Positions 1 to 8,631 of a DNA stretch of 59,660 nucleotides are shown one piece after another. The stretch is from positions 1-59,660 of the forward strand of contig DASUBV010000280.1 of NCBI GenBank assembly GCA_035763085.1. The letters run 5' to 3'. The notes beneath the pieces were generated by a model. It was not told the origin of the DNA. It made no database searches and saw only the letters and a list, made by a program, of their open reading frames with translations. The position numbers were made by a program, and so were the translations under genes. The first letter of the stretch is position 1, and the number at the start of each line of letters is the position of its first letter. This DNA comes from DASUBV01 sp035763085. GTDB lineage: Bacteria > Actinomycetota > Actinomycetes > Streptosporangiales > Streptosporangiaceae.

Positions 1-2
1 GC

Positions 3-80
3 GGCGACGCTGAGCGCGAGTGTCACCACGTCGGCTACGGCGCGCTGTACACCCGCCGCCGCCGGTCCTCGGTTATCTAG
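3..80 (+). CDS. C-terminal end of an unidentified gene (partial)
   Basis: An open frame enters from the left edge and stops at TAG 78-80. Its third codon positions are mostly G or C, as in the real genes of this window, and it reads ...ECHHVGYGALYTRRRRSSVI. A strong hairpin terminator follows 35 bases downstream, which fits a gene end. Another frame is open to 105 but has poorer codon bias. The fragment is too short to assign a family. Confidence 0.35.
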   Translation, partial: GDAERECHHVGYGALYTRRRRSSVI

Positions 81-114
81 CAGTACTCAGCTAACCTGCG
101 GCTAGCGAGATGGA

Positions 115-149
115 AGCGGGGCTGCATGCTCGGGGGGTGCAGCCCCGCT
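115..149 (+). terminator. Perfect 12-bp hairpin terminator
   Basis: AGCGGGGCTGCA (115-126) and TGCAGCCCCGCT (138-149) form a perfect stem with an 11-base loop. No long U-tract follows, as is usual for actinobacterial terminators. It separates the gene ending at 80 from the HAD gene. Confidence 0.75.
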
Positions 150-177
150 TTCGCGTGCCTGGCCTAAGGTAGCCATC

Positions 178-195
178 ATGAGCGAGCGGGCATGA
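178..195 (+). CDS. Five-codon upstream ORF (MSERA) coupled to the HAD gene
   Basis: ATG at 178 lies 7 bases after a TAAGGT box (165-170), the spacing expected if transcription starts at the ATG itself. The frame ends at TGA 193-195, overlapping the ATG (192) of the HAD gene in an ATGA. The HAD start has only a weak ribosome-binding site, so ribosomes may reach it by re-initiation from this mini-ORF. Inferred from sequence only; see findings for two similar cases. Confidence 0.4.
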   Translation: MSERA

Positions 196-902
196 CCGAT
201 AGCACTGCCTACCCGCAGCCGGCCACGCCGGCGTTCCTGTTCGACCTGGACGGCACGCTCATCGACAGCGTGTACCAGCACGTGATCGCCTGGCGGGAGG
301 CGCTGTCCGGGGCCGGGATCGACCTGTCGGTGTGGCGCATCCACCGGCGCATCGGGATGAGCGGCGGGCTGTTCATGGCCGCGCTGATCCGGGAGACCGG
401 CATCAGGCTGTCCGCGGCCGACGCCGACTCGCTGCAGACCGCCCACGCCCGCGAGTACCTGAAGCTGGCCGAGTCGGTCCGGCCGCTGCCGGGCGCTGCC
501 GAGCTGCTGGCCACGCTGACCGCCCGCGGCGTGCGCTGGGCCATCGCCACCAGCGGCCGCCGCGCCACCGCCCAGCACGCGCTGGAGCTGCTGGGCCTGG
601 CGCCCGGCGCGCCGATGATCACCCGCGACGTCGTGGCGCACGCCAAGCCTGACCCGGACCTGTTCCTGGCCGCCGCCGCGCTGCTCGACGCTGACCCGGC
701 GAGCTGCTACGTGGTCGGCGACAGCGTCTGGGACCTGCTGGCGGCCCGCCGGGCCGGGGCCATCGGGGTGGGCCTGATGTCGGGCGGCTACGGCCGCGAG
801 GAACTCGAGCGGGCCGGGGCCTACCGGGTGTACTCCGACCCGGCCGACCTGCTCGCCCGCGCCGACGAACTCGGCGTGCGCGACCCCGATATCTACGGCT
901 GA
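192..902 (+). CDS. HAD superfamily hydrolase (HAD-IA, beta-phosphoglucomutase/phosphatase-like)
   Basis: A 236-aa cytosolic HAD hydrolase. All four HAD motifs are visible: DLDGT with Asp18 (nucleophile) and Asp20, TSG at 120-122, Lys152 in AKPDPD, and GDSVWD with Asp177 and Asp181. A helical cap of about 70 residues follows motif I, as in the HAD-IA group (phosphoglycolate phosphatase, beta-phosphoglucomutase, sugar-phosphate phosphatases). The substrate cannot be told from sequence. It is a single-gene unit between two hairpins and may be translated through the mini-ORF that overlaps its start. Family assignment is firm, function is not. Confidence 0.9.
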   Translation: MTDSTAYPQPATPAFLFDLDGTLIDSVYQHVIAWREALSGAGIDLSVWRIHRRIGMSGGLFMAALIRETGIRLSAADADSLQTAHAREYLKLAESVRPLPGAAELLATLTARGVRWAIATSGRRATAQHALELLGLAPGAPMITRDVVAHAKPDPDLFLAAAALLDADPASCYVVGDSVWDLLAARRAGAIGVGLMSGGYGREELERAGAYRVYSDPADLLARADELGVRDPDIYG

Positions 903-965
903 CGCCGCGGCCCGCACCTGGGCCCGCCCGGTACCGCTGACGCGGTCCCGCCTGGCCCGCGCCTG

Positions 966-1003
966 AGGCCCGCGCGCCCGCGCGCCGCCTGCGCGGCGGG
1001 CCT
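966..1003 (+). terminator. GC-rich hairpin after the HAD gene
   Basis: AGGCCCGC (966-973) pairs with GCGGGCCT (996-1003), with further self-complementary GCGCC/GGCGC sequence inside. It lies about 65 bases after the HAD stop and before the kdp promoter region. No U-tract. The rest of 903-1190 should hold the kdp promoter, but I see no convincing -35/-10 pair or KdpE box there. Confidence 0.4.
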
Positions 1004-1190
1004 GCCTCCAGCTAGTCCCCGGCTTTCTCGATCACCTTCGGCGGGCGCTGCCCGGCTTCCGGCAGGCCCGTGCATGGACCGCGTTAGGAGTCCTCGCGGG
1101 CCCGCATAGATCGCGCAAGGGCCGGCATCTCGCCAGGTCAGACGGAGCTTAACTGGCTGAGCTACTGGTATGCGCAGCCGAGGAGGCGCC

Positions 1191-1280
1191 ATGCTCGACC
1201 TGGCTTACATCGGCCTGACGATTCTCGTTTTCGTCGCGCTTTTCCTCCTGGTGAAGGGGGTCGAGCGCGTTGAGCGCTGA
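1191..1280 (+). CDS. 29-aa single-span membrane peptide preceding kdpF
   Basis: ATG at 1191 follows a GGAGG (1183-1187). The 29-residue product starts MLDLAYIGLTILVF, has one hydrophobic span covering most of its length and ends with a charged tail (KGVERVER). It overlaps kdpF by 11 bases (kdpF TTG at 1270, this stop at 1278-1280), so the two are probably translationally coupled. Small ORFs of this shape before kdpF in actinomycete kdp operons are familiar to me but I know no tested function; a role in assembling or stabilising KdpFABC is conjecture. Confidence 0.65.
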   Translation: MLDLAYIGLTILVFVALFLLVKGVERVER

Positions 1281-1359
1281 GAACCTGACCGGCCTGATCG
1301 CCGGCATCCTGCTGGTCATTTACCTGTTCGCGGCTCTCGTGCTCCCCGAGCGGTTCTGA
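1270..1359 (+). CDS. kdpF: KdpF, small subunit of the K+-transporting ATPase
   Basis: A 29-aa peptide with one transmembrane helix and the typical KdpF ending LPERF. In KdpFABC it sits between KdpA and KdpB and stabilises the complex. The start is TTG 1270, chosen because GAAGGGGG (1253-1260) lies 9 bases upstream and no ATG or GTG is in frame. It overlaps the preceding peptide gene by 11 bases and its TGA (1357-1359) overlaps the kdpA ATG by one base. The gene is short enough to be missed by automatic annotation. Confidence 0.85.
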   Translation: MSAENLTGLIAGILLVIYLFAALVLPERF

Positions 1360-3056
1360 TGAGCAGCACGCTCGCGGGCTGGCTCCAGCTGCTCCTCCTG
1401 GTGGCTGCGCTAGCCGCCTGCCATGTCCCGCTGGGCAACTACATGGCCCGCATATTCGGGGGGCCAGCGGGATCGTCGCCGGGTGATAGCGCCACCAGCA
1501 ACCGTGACTGGCGGGTGGAGCGCGGCATCTACAAGATCATCGGCGTTGACTCCGCCGCCGACCAGAAGTGGTCGGCCTACCTGCGCAGCGTCCTGGCGTT
1601 CTCGCTGGTCAGCGTGCTGTTCCTGTACCTGCTCGAGCGGGTGCAGCACTACCTGCTGCTATCCCTGGGGATGGCCAGCGTCCCGCCGGCACTGGCGTTC
1701 AACACCGCCGCCTCGTTCGTGACGAACACCAACTGGCAGAACTACTCCGGCGAGTCGACCATGGGCTACCTGGTCCAGATGGGCGGCCTGGCGGTGCAGA
1801 ACTTCCTGTCCGCCGCGGTCGGCCTGGTCGTCGCGGTGGCGCTGGTGCGCGGCTTCATCCGGTCCCGGACCGACAAGCTCGGCAACTTCTGGGTGGACCT
1901 GACCCGGGCCACCGTACGGCTACTGCTGCCGCTGGCCGTACTTGGCGCCATCGTGCTGATGGCGGCCGGCGTGGTGGACAACTTCAGCGCCGCGCACACC
2001 GTGACCACGCTGGCCCACGGCCACCAGACCATTGTCGGCGGCCCGGTCGCGTCCCAGGAAGTCATCAAGGAGATGGGAAACAACGGCGGCGGCTTCTACA
2101 ACGCCAACTCGGCGCACCCCTTCGAGAACCCGAACCCGTTCACCAACTGGTTCGAGATCTTCCTGATCCTGCTCATCCCGTTCGCCGCCCCGCGCATGTT
2201 CGGCAAGATGGTCAGGGACACCCGGCAGGGCTACGCGCTGCTGGCCGTCATGGTGGTCATCTGGCTCGCCGCGGTCGGCGGGATCAGCTTCTTCGAGGCG
2301 CAGGGCGCCGGGCTGGCCCCGCAGCTCGCGCACGGCGCGATGGAAGGCAAGAACGTCGCGTTCGGCGCGCCGGGCTCGTCGCTGTTCGCCGCCTCGACCA
2401 CGACCACCTCGACCGGCGCGGTGAACTCGTTCCACGACTCCTTCACGGCCTTCGGCGGCGGCATCACGCTGTTCGACATGGCCCTGGGCGAGGTCGCGCC
2501 CGGCGGCATCGGTGCCGGGCTGTACGGCCTGCTGATCCTGGCCATCGTGACGGTCTTCGTGGGCGGGCTGATGGTCGGGCGCACGCCGGAGTACCTGGGC
2601 AAGAAGATCCGGCCGGCCGAGATGAAGTACGCGGCGCTCTACCTGCTGGCCACGCCGATGCTGGTGCTGGCCGGGGCGGGCCTGTCCATCGCGATGAAGA
2701 CGCCGCAGAACTCGATCCTGAACCCGGGCCCGCACGGCCTGACGGAGGTCTTGTACGCCTTCACCTCCATGGCCAACAACAACGGCTCGGCGTTCGCGGG
2801 CCTGACCACGGCCACGGACTGGTACAACACGGCCGGCGGCGTGGTGATGCTGCTCGGCCGGTTCGCGCCGATGGTCTTCGCGCTGGGCCTGGCCGGCTCG
2901 CTGGCCCGCCAGCAGCCCGTGCCAGCCAGCGTCGGCACCCTCGACACCCACCGGCCGCTGTTTGTCGGGATGCTCGTCGGCGTGGTGCTCGTCCTGGTCG
3001 GCCTGACCTATTTCCCCGCGCTCGCCCTGGGCCCGTTCGCAGAAGGGCTGCACTGA
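1359..3056 (+). CDS. kdpA: KdpA, potassium-binding channel-like subunit
   Basis: A 565-aa polytopic membrane protein of full family length. KdpA is the K+-selective subunit of the KdpFABC pump, related to Trk/Ktr channels, with pore loops that form the selectivity filter. The conserved GNNGGGFYNANSAHPFENP stretch lies near residues 241-260, and a second pore loop with NNNGSAFAGL lies near the C-terminal third. It is the second of four tightly packed subunit genes: one-base overlap with kdpF and a one-base gap to kdpB. High-affinity scavenging of K+ at low external concentration is the known role. Confidence 0.97.
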   Translation: MSSTLAGWLQLLLLVAALAACHVPLGNYMARIFGGPAGSSPGDSATSNRDWRVERGIYKIIGVDSAADQKWSAYLRSVLAFSLVSVLFLYLLERVQHYLLLSLGMASVPPALAFNTAASFVTNTNWQNYSGESTMGYLVQMGGLAVQNFLSAAVGLVVAVALVRGFIRSRTDKLGNFWVDLTRATVRLLLPLAVLGAIVLMAAGVVDNFSAAHTVTTLAHGHQTIVGGPVASQEVIKEMGNNGGGFYNANSAHPFENPNPFTNWFEIFLILLIPFAAPRMFGKMVRDTRQGYALLAVMVVIWLAAVGGISFFEAQGAGLAPQLAHGAMEGKNVAFGAPGSSLFAASTTTTSTGAVNSFHDSFTAFGGGITLFDMALGEVAPGGIGAGLYGLLILAIVTVFVGGLMVGRTPEYLGKKIRPAEMKYAALYLLATPMLVLAGAGLSIAMKTPQNSILNPGPHGLTEVLYAFTSMANNNGSAFAGLTTATDWYNTAGGVVMLLGRFAPMVFALGLAGSLARQQPVPASVGTLDTHRPLFVGMLVGVVLVLVGLTYFPALALGPFAEGLH

Positions 3057-3057
3057 C

Positions 3058-5175
3058 ATGTCGGTGACGACAACCCCCGAGGCGCCGGACACCGCCGCGC
3101 GGGCGGCTCCCGCAGCGCGCCACCGGGTCGGCGGGGGCCTGCTGGACCCCCGGATGCTGTGGAAATCGGCCCCGGACGCGGTCCGGAAGCTGGACCCGCG
3201 GGTCCAGCTCAGGAACCCGGTCATGTTCGTGGTCGAGGCAGGCGCCGTGCTCACGACCGGCACCGCCATTGCCAGGCCGTCGATCTTCAACTGGACCATC
3301 GTGGCCTGGCTGTGGCTGACGGTCCTCTTCGCCAACCTGGCCGAGGCGGTGGCCGAGGGCCGCGGCAAGGCCCAGGCCGAGTCCCTGCGCCGGACCAAGC
3401 GCGAGACGGTCGCCCGGCGGCTGCTGGACTGGCTGCCAGGAGCGGTCAGACCACGCGAGGAGCAAGTGCCGGGCACCCAGCTAACCCTCGGCGACTACGT
3501 GGTGGTCGAGGCAGGCGAGACCATTCCGGGCGACGGTGACGTCGTCGAGGGCGTCGCGTCGGTCGACGAGTCGGCCATCACCGGCGAGTCGGCCCCGGTC
3601 ATCCGCGAGTCGGGCGGCGACCGCTCGGCCGTCACCGGCGGCACCAGGGTGCTGTCCGACCGGATCGTCGTGCAGATCACCTCCAAGCCGGGCGAGACCT
3701 TCATCGACCGGATGATCGCCCTGGTCGAAGGGGCCCGGCGGCAGAAGACGCCGAACGAGATCGCGCTGAACATCATGCTGGCCTCGCTGACGGTCATCTT
3801 CCTGCTGGCCGTCATTACCCTGCAGCCCATGGCGTTCTACTCCCGGGCGCCGCAGACACTGGTCGTCCTTGTCGCGCTGACGGTCGCGCTGATCCCCACC
3901 ACCATCGGCGCCCTGCTGTCGGCCATCGGCATCGCCGGGATGGACCGGCTGGTCCAGCGCAACGTGCTGGCCATGTCGGGCCGCGCGGTCGAGGCCGCCG
4001 GCGACGTGGACACCCTGCTGCTGGACAAGACCGGCACCATCACCATCGGCAACCGGCAGGCCGCCGAGTTCCTGCCGGTGGACGGCGTCCGGGCCAGCGA
4101 GCTGGCCGATGCGGCCCAGCTGTCCAGCATGGCCGACTACACCCCAGAGGGCCGCTCCATCGTGGTGCTGGCCAAGGAGTCCTGCGGCCTGCGCGAGCGC
4201 CAAGAGGGCGAGCTGCAGGGCGCGGAGTTCGTGGAGTTCACCGCGCAGACGCGGATGAGCGGCATCGACCTGGCCGACGGCCGGCAGGTGCGCAAGGGGG
4301 CGTCCGCCTCGGTCCGGCAGTGGATCCGCGACAACGGCGGCACCCCGCCGGACGAGCTCGGAGCCATGGTGGATGGCATCTCCGGGGTCGGCGGGACGCC
4401 GCTGGTCGTCGCGGAGCGGGCCAACGGCACCGCGCGGGCGCTGGGCGTGATCTACCTCAAGGACATCGTCAAGGAGGGGATCGCCGAGCGGTTCGCCGAG
4501 ATGCGCAAGATGGGCATCCGGACCGTCATGATCACCGGCGACAACCCGCTGACCGCCCGGGCCATCGCGGCGGAGTCCGGCGTGGACGACTTCCTGGCCG
4601 AGGCGACACCCGAAGACAAGATGGCCCTGATCAGGAAGGAGCAGGAAGGCGGGCGGCTGGTCGCGATGACCGGCGACGGCACCAACGACGCGCCGGCGCT
4701 GGCTCAGGCCGACGTCGGAGTGGCCATGAACACCGGGACCTCGGCCGCCAAGGAGGCCGGGAACATGGTGGACCTGGACTCCAACCCGACCAAGCTCATC
4801 GAGATCGTGGAGATCGGCAAGCAGCTGCTCATCACCCGCGGCGCGCTGACCACCTTCTCGATCACCAATGACGTGGCCAAGTACTTCGCCATCATCCCGG
4901 CCATGTTCCAGGGCGTGATCCCCGGCCTGGCCAGGCTCAACATCCTGGGCCTGCACAGCCCGGACTCGGCGATCACCTCGGCGATCATCTTCAACGCGCT
5001 GATCATCGTGGCGCTGATCCCGCTGGCGCTGCGCGGCGTCCGGTACCGGCCCTCGTCGGCGGCGGCCATGCTGCGCCGCAACCTGTGGATCTACGGCGCG
5101 GGCGGCCTGATCATCCCGTTCGCCGGGATCAAGCTCATCGACCTCCTCATCCAGTTCATCCCCGGATTGAGTTGA
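3058..5175 (+). CDS. kdpB: KdpB, P-type ATPase subunit
   Basis: A 705-aa P-type ATPase that powers K+ import by KdpFABC. Visible motifs: TGES at 175-178 (actuator domain), phosphorylated Asp323 in DKTGT, KGAS in the nucleotide-binding domain, and TGDGTNDAP with Asp540 and Asp544 (P domain). Several membrane helices flank the cytosolic domains and a hydrophobic segment closes the protein. It begins one base after the kdpA stop, so the two are probably translated in a coupled way. All catalytic residues are intact and the length is normal. Confidence 0.97.
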   Translation: MSVTTTPEAPDTAARAAPAARHRVGGGLLDPRMLWKSAPDAVRKLDPRVQLRNPVMFVVEAGAVLTTGTAIARPSIFNWTIVAWLWLTVLFANLAEAVAEGRGKAQAESLRRTKRETVARRLLDWLPGAVRPREEQVPGTQLTLGDYVVVEAGETIPGDGDVVEGVASVDESAITGESAPVIRESGGDRSAVTGGTRVLSDRIVVQITSKPGETFIDRMIALVEGARRQKTPNEIALNIMLASLTVIFLLAVITLQPMAFYSRAPQTLVVLVALTVALIPTTIGALLSAIGIAGMDRLVQRNVLAMSGRAVEAAGDVDTLLLDKTGTITIGNRQAAEFLPVDGVRASELADAAQLSSMADYTPEGRSIVVLAKESCGLRERQEGELQGAEFVEFTAQTRMSGIDLADGRQVRKGASASVRQWIRDNGGTPPDELGAMVDGISGVGGTPLVVAERANGTARALGVIYLKDIVKEGIAERFAEMRKMGIRTVMITGDNPLTARAIAAESGVDDFLAEATPEDKMALIRKEQEGGRLVAMTGDGTNDAPALAQADVGVAMNTGTSAAKEAGNMVDLDSNPTKLIEIVEIGKQLLITRGALTTFSITNDVAKYFAIIPAMFQGVIPGLARLNILGLHSPDSAITSAIIFNALIIVALIPLALRGVRYRPSSAAAMLRRNLWIYGAGGLIIPFAGIKLIDLLIQFIPGLS

Positions 5176-5181
5176 CCTGAC

Positions 5182-5811
5182 ATGAATCGCCTTCCCGGCA
5201 TTGTCACGCAGCACATCGCCGCGCTGCGCGCCCTGCTCCTGTTCACCGTGATTCTCGGCATCGCCTACCCGCTGCTGATGGTCGGCATCGGGCAGGCCGC
5301 ATTCCATCACCAGGCCAACGGCTCCCCGGTCAGCTACCACGGCCGGGTCGTGGGGTCCAGCCTGCTGTGCCAGGAGTTCGCTGACGCCCAGGGCAGCCCG
5401 CTGCCGCAGTACTTCCAGCCCAGGCCGTCCAGCGCGACCAGCGGCGACAAGAACGACTCCGGCTGCGACCCCGGCTTCTCCGCTGCCTCCAACCTCGGGC
5501 CGAATAACCCCGAGCTGGTGGCGCTGATCCGGCAGCGGCAGAAGCAGTACGCTGCGCTGAACCACGTGCCGGTCTCGGCCATCCCGCCGGACGCGGTCAC
5601 GGCCTCGGCCTCCGGGCTCGACCCCTACATCTCACCGCGGAACGCCGCCCTGCAGGTGGACCGGGTCGCGGCGGCCCGGCACGTCAGCCCCTCCCAGGTG
5701 CGCGTACTGGTCCAGGCCAGCACCGAGGGCCGCACGCTGGGCTTCCTCGGCGAGCCGCGGGTCAACGTGCTGATGCTGAACATCGCCCTCAATGACCAGT
5801 ACCCGGCCTGA
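5182..5811 (+). CDS. kdpC: KdpC, accessory subunit of the K+-transporting ATPase
   Basis: A 209-aa protein with one N-terminal membrane span (about residues 14-36) and an extracytoplasmic domain, the standard KdpC plan. Family signatures include GIAYPLLMVGIGQAAF, the GSSLLCQEF segment, ASGLDPYISP and a C-terminal NVLMLNIALN. KdpC is required for KdpB activity and K+ affinity. It begins six bases after the kdpB stop and ends the structural operon; 129 bases separate it from kdpD. Confidence 0.96.
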   Translation: MNRLPGIVTQHIAALRALLLFTVILGIAYPLLMVGIGQAAFHHQANGSPVSYHGRVVGSSLLCQEFADAQGSPLPQYFQPRPSSATSGDKNDSGCDPGFSAASNLGPNNPELVALIRQRQKQYAALNHVPVSAIPPDAVTASASGLDPYISPRNAALQVDRVAAARHVSPSQVRVLVQASTEGRTLGFLGEPRVNVLMLNIALNDQYPA

Positions 5812-5940
5812 CCGGGCCCGGCAAGGGCGACCGGTACCGGCCCTGACGTCGTGATCTATCTTCGGCTAGAGCGAGCCGGCCGGCGGGACGCCACCTGAGC
5901 CCGCGCCGGCCGGCACCGCCTGGCCCGCAGAGGAACATCA

Positions 5941-8631
5941 GTGAGCAGCAGTACATATCCAGACGCACCGGACAGCGCGGCTAACCCGCGTCCCGCGAGC
6001 GCGACCCCGCGCGGCGAGCTGCGCATCTACCTTGGCTCGGCGGCCGGGGTCGGCAAGACCTTCGCCATGCTCAACGAGGGTCACCGGCGAGCCGAGCGCG
6101 GCACTGACGTGGTCATCGCGTTTGTCGAGACCCACGGCCGCGCGCAGACCGAGGCGCAGATCGGCGACCTGGAGGTCATCCCCCGGGCTCAGGTGGCTTA
6201 CCGCGGCACCTACTTCGAGGAGATGGACCTGGCGGCGGTCCTCGCCCGGCGGCCCGAGGTGGCGCTGGTCGATGAGTTCGCGCACACCAACGTGCCGGGC
6301 AGCGCCAACGAGAAGCGCTGGCAGGACGTGGAGCAGCTGCTGGCCGCCGGCATCGACGTGATCTCCAACGTCAACATCCAGCACCTGGAGTCGCTGAACG
6401 ACGTCGTGGAAAAGATCACCGGCGTGCCGCAGCGCGAGACCGTGCCCGACGCCGTGGTCCGGGCGGCCGGCCAGGTCGAGCTGGTCGACATGACACCGGA
6501 GGCGCTGCGCCGGCGGATGGCGCACGGCAACATCTACCGCGCCGAGAAGGTCGACGCGGCCCTCACGCACTACTTCCGGATCGGCAACCTGACGGCGCTG
6601 CGCGAGCTCGCGCTGCTGTGGCTGGCCGACAAGGTCGATGAGGGGCTGCAGCGCTACCGCGCCGCGCATGACATCCAGGGCACCTGGGAGGCGCGCGAGC
6701 GGGTCGTCGTCGCGCTCACCGGCGGCCCCGAGGGCGAGACGCTGATCCGCCGGGCGGCCCGGATCGCGGCCCGGTCGTCCGGCGGCGACCTGCTGGCCGT
6801 GCACGTGACCCGCTCGGACGGCCTGACCGGGGCCAGCCCCGGGGCGCTGGCTGCCCAGCGCCGGCTGGCCGAGTCGCTGGGCGGCACCTATCACCAGGTC
6901 GTCGGCGAGAACGTGCCGGACGCGCTGCTCAGCTTCGCCCGCGCCGAGAACGCCACCCAGCTGGTGCTGGGCGCCAGCCGCCGCAGCTGGCTGTCGTCGC
7001 TGCTGACCGGGCCGGGGGTCAGCATGCGCACGATCCGCGACTCCGGTGACATCGACGTGCACATCGTCACCCACTCGCAGATGGGCCGCGGCCGGGGCTT
7101 GCCGCGCCGCGATGGCGGCCTGCCGCTGCGCCGGCGACTGCTGGGCTACGTGCTGGCAGCCGTCCTGGCACCGGTCCTGACCCTGGTGCTCACCCAGCTG
7201 CGCGATCAGGTGAACCTGACTAGCGACGTGCTGCTGTTCCTGGTGGCCGTGATCTCGGTCGCCCTGGTCGGCGGGTTCATCCCGGCAGTCCTGGAGGCGC
7301 TCGCCGGGTCGCTGCTGCTGAATTACTACTTCACGCCGCCGATTCACCTGTTCACCATCGCCGAGGCCAACAACGTGCTGGCGCTGATCATCTTCGTGGC
7401 GGTCGGGCTGACCGTCAGCCAGATCGTGGACCGCGCGGCGCGGCGCTCCAAGCAGGCCGCCCGGGCCAGCGCCGAGTCCGAGCTGCTGGTCACCACGGCC
7501 GGCAGCGTGCTGCGCGGGCAGCAGGCGCTCGCCGCGGTGCTGAACCGGGTCCGGGAGGCATTCGGGATGGACTCGGTGACCCTGCTGGAGCTCAGCGCCG
7601 CGCCAGCCGGCGGCGACGGCACGGCGGACGGGCAGCGATCCCGGGCCGGGCGGTGGGCGGCGGCCGCCACTGGCCGGGCGCCTGGCCAGTGGACGGCCGT
7701 GGCCACCGCCGGTGACCAGCCGGTCGGCTCGCCCGGCGCGGCGGACGCCGAGGTCCCGGTGACTGGCGACCTCGTGCTCGCCCTGCGCGGCCGGCCGCTG
7801 GCCGCTGCCGACCGGCGGGTGCTAGGGGCGTTCGCCGCCTACGCGGCCACGGCGCTGGAGCAGGAACGGCTGACGGCCGAGGCCGAGGCGGCCCGGCCGA
7901 TCGCCGCGGCCGACCGGATGCGCACGGCGCTGCTCGCCGCCGTCAGCCATGACCTGCGCACCCCGCTGGCCTCGGCCAAGGCCGCTGTCACCAGCCTGCG
8001 CGCCACCGACGTGCAGTGGGCCGAGGACGACCGCGACGAGCTGCTGGCCACGGCCGACGAGTCTCTCGACAAGCTGGCTCACCTTGTCGATAACCTGCTC
8101 GACATGAGCAGGCTGCAGGCGGGCGCGCTGGCGGTCTTCCCGCGGGCCGCCGACCTGGCCGAGATCGTCGCCCGGTCGCTGGATGACCTGGGCCCGGCCG
8201 GGCGCATCGTCGAGGTGGCCATTCCCGAGGGGCTGCCCGAGGTCGCCGTCGACCCGGGGATCCTGGAACGGGTCATCGCCAACCTGACCGCCAACGCGCT
8301 GCGCTACGCCCCTGCCGGGTCGCCGCCCGTACTCAGCGGCAGTGCCCTGCTGGGCCGGGTGGAACTGCGGGTCATCGACCGCGGGCCGGGCATCCCCGCC
8401 GAGGACTGGACCAGGATGTTCGTGCCGTTCCAGCGCCTCGGTGATACCGACAACACCACGGGGGTCGGCCTGGGCCTGGCCCTGTCCCGCGGGCTGACCG
8501 AGGCCATGGGCGGCACCCTGGAGCCGGAAGACACGCCGGGCGGCGGGCTGACGATGACCCTGTCGCTGCCCGCGGTGCCCGGCCCGGCCGGGACCCCGGC
8601 CGCCGCCAGCCGGCATGACCACGGGCTGTAG
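5941..8631 (+). CDS. kdpD: KdpD, osmosensing/K+-sensing histidine kinase
   Basis: An 896-aa sensor kinase with the full KdpD plan: N-terminal KdpD domain with a Walker A-like GSAAGVGKT (about 31-39) and LVDEFAHTNVPG; a universal-stress-like domain (about 250-380); four closely spaced membrane spans (about 400-500); a GAF-like segment; and a histidine kinase core with His670 in SHDLRTPL, an N box NLTANALRYAP and the DRGPGIP and GLGLALSR nucleotide boxes. The GTG start at 5941 follows AGAGGA. KdpD senses K+ limitation and turgor and phosphorylates KdpE. The TAG stop is followed at once by the kdpE ATG. Confidence 0.96.
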   Translation: MSSSTYPDAPDSAANPRPASATPRGELRIYLGSAAGVGKTFAMLNEGHRRAERGTDVVIAFVETHGRAQTEAQIGDLEVIPRAQVAYRGTYFEEMDLAAVLARRPEVALVDEFAHTNVPGSANEKRWQDVEQLLAAGIDVISNVNIQHLESLNDVVEKITGVPQRETVPDAVVRAAGQVELVDMTPEALRRRMAHGNIYRAEKVDAALTHYFRIGNLTALRELALLWLADKVDEGLQRYRAAHDIQGTWEARERVVVALTGGPEGETLIRRAARIAARSSGGDLLAVHVTRSDGLTGASPGALAAQRRLAESLGGTYHQVVGENVPDALLSFARAENATQLVLGASRRSWLSSLLTGPGVSMRTIRDSGDIDVHIVTHSQMGRGRGLPRRDGGLPLRRRLLGYVLAAVLAPVLTLVLTQLRDQVNLTSDVLLFLVAVISVALVGGFIPAVLEALAGSLLLNYYFTPPIHLFTIAEANNVLALIIFVAVGLTVSQIVDRAARRSKQAARASAESELLVTTAGSVLRGQQALAAVLNRVREAFGMDSVTLLELSAAPAGGDGTADGQRSRAGRWAAAATGRAPGQWTAVATAGDQPVGSPGAADAEVPVTGDLVLALRGRPLAAADRRVLGAFAAYAATALEQERLTAEAEAARPIAAADRMRTALLAAVSHDLRTPLASAKAAVTSLRATDVQWAEDDRDELLATADESLDKLAHLVDNLLDMSRLQAGALAVFPRAADLAEIVARSLDDLGPAGRIVEVAIPEGLPEVAVDPGILERVIANLTANALRYAPAGSPPVLSGSALLGRVELRVIDRGPGIPAEDWTRMFVPFQRLGDTDNTTGVGLGLALSRGLTEAMGGTLEPEDTPGGGLTMTLSLPAVPGPAGTPAAASRHDHGL

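Noticed and set aside
1145..1185. GAGCTTAACTGGCTGAGCTACTGG resembles the D-arm of a tRNA
   Set aside because: No matching acceptor, anticodon or T-arm sequence follows; the stretch runs straight into the ribosome-binding site of the small kdp peptide.
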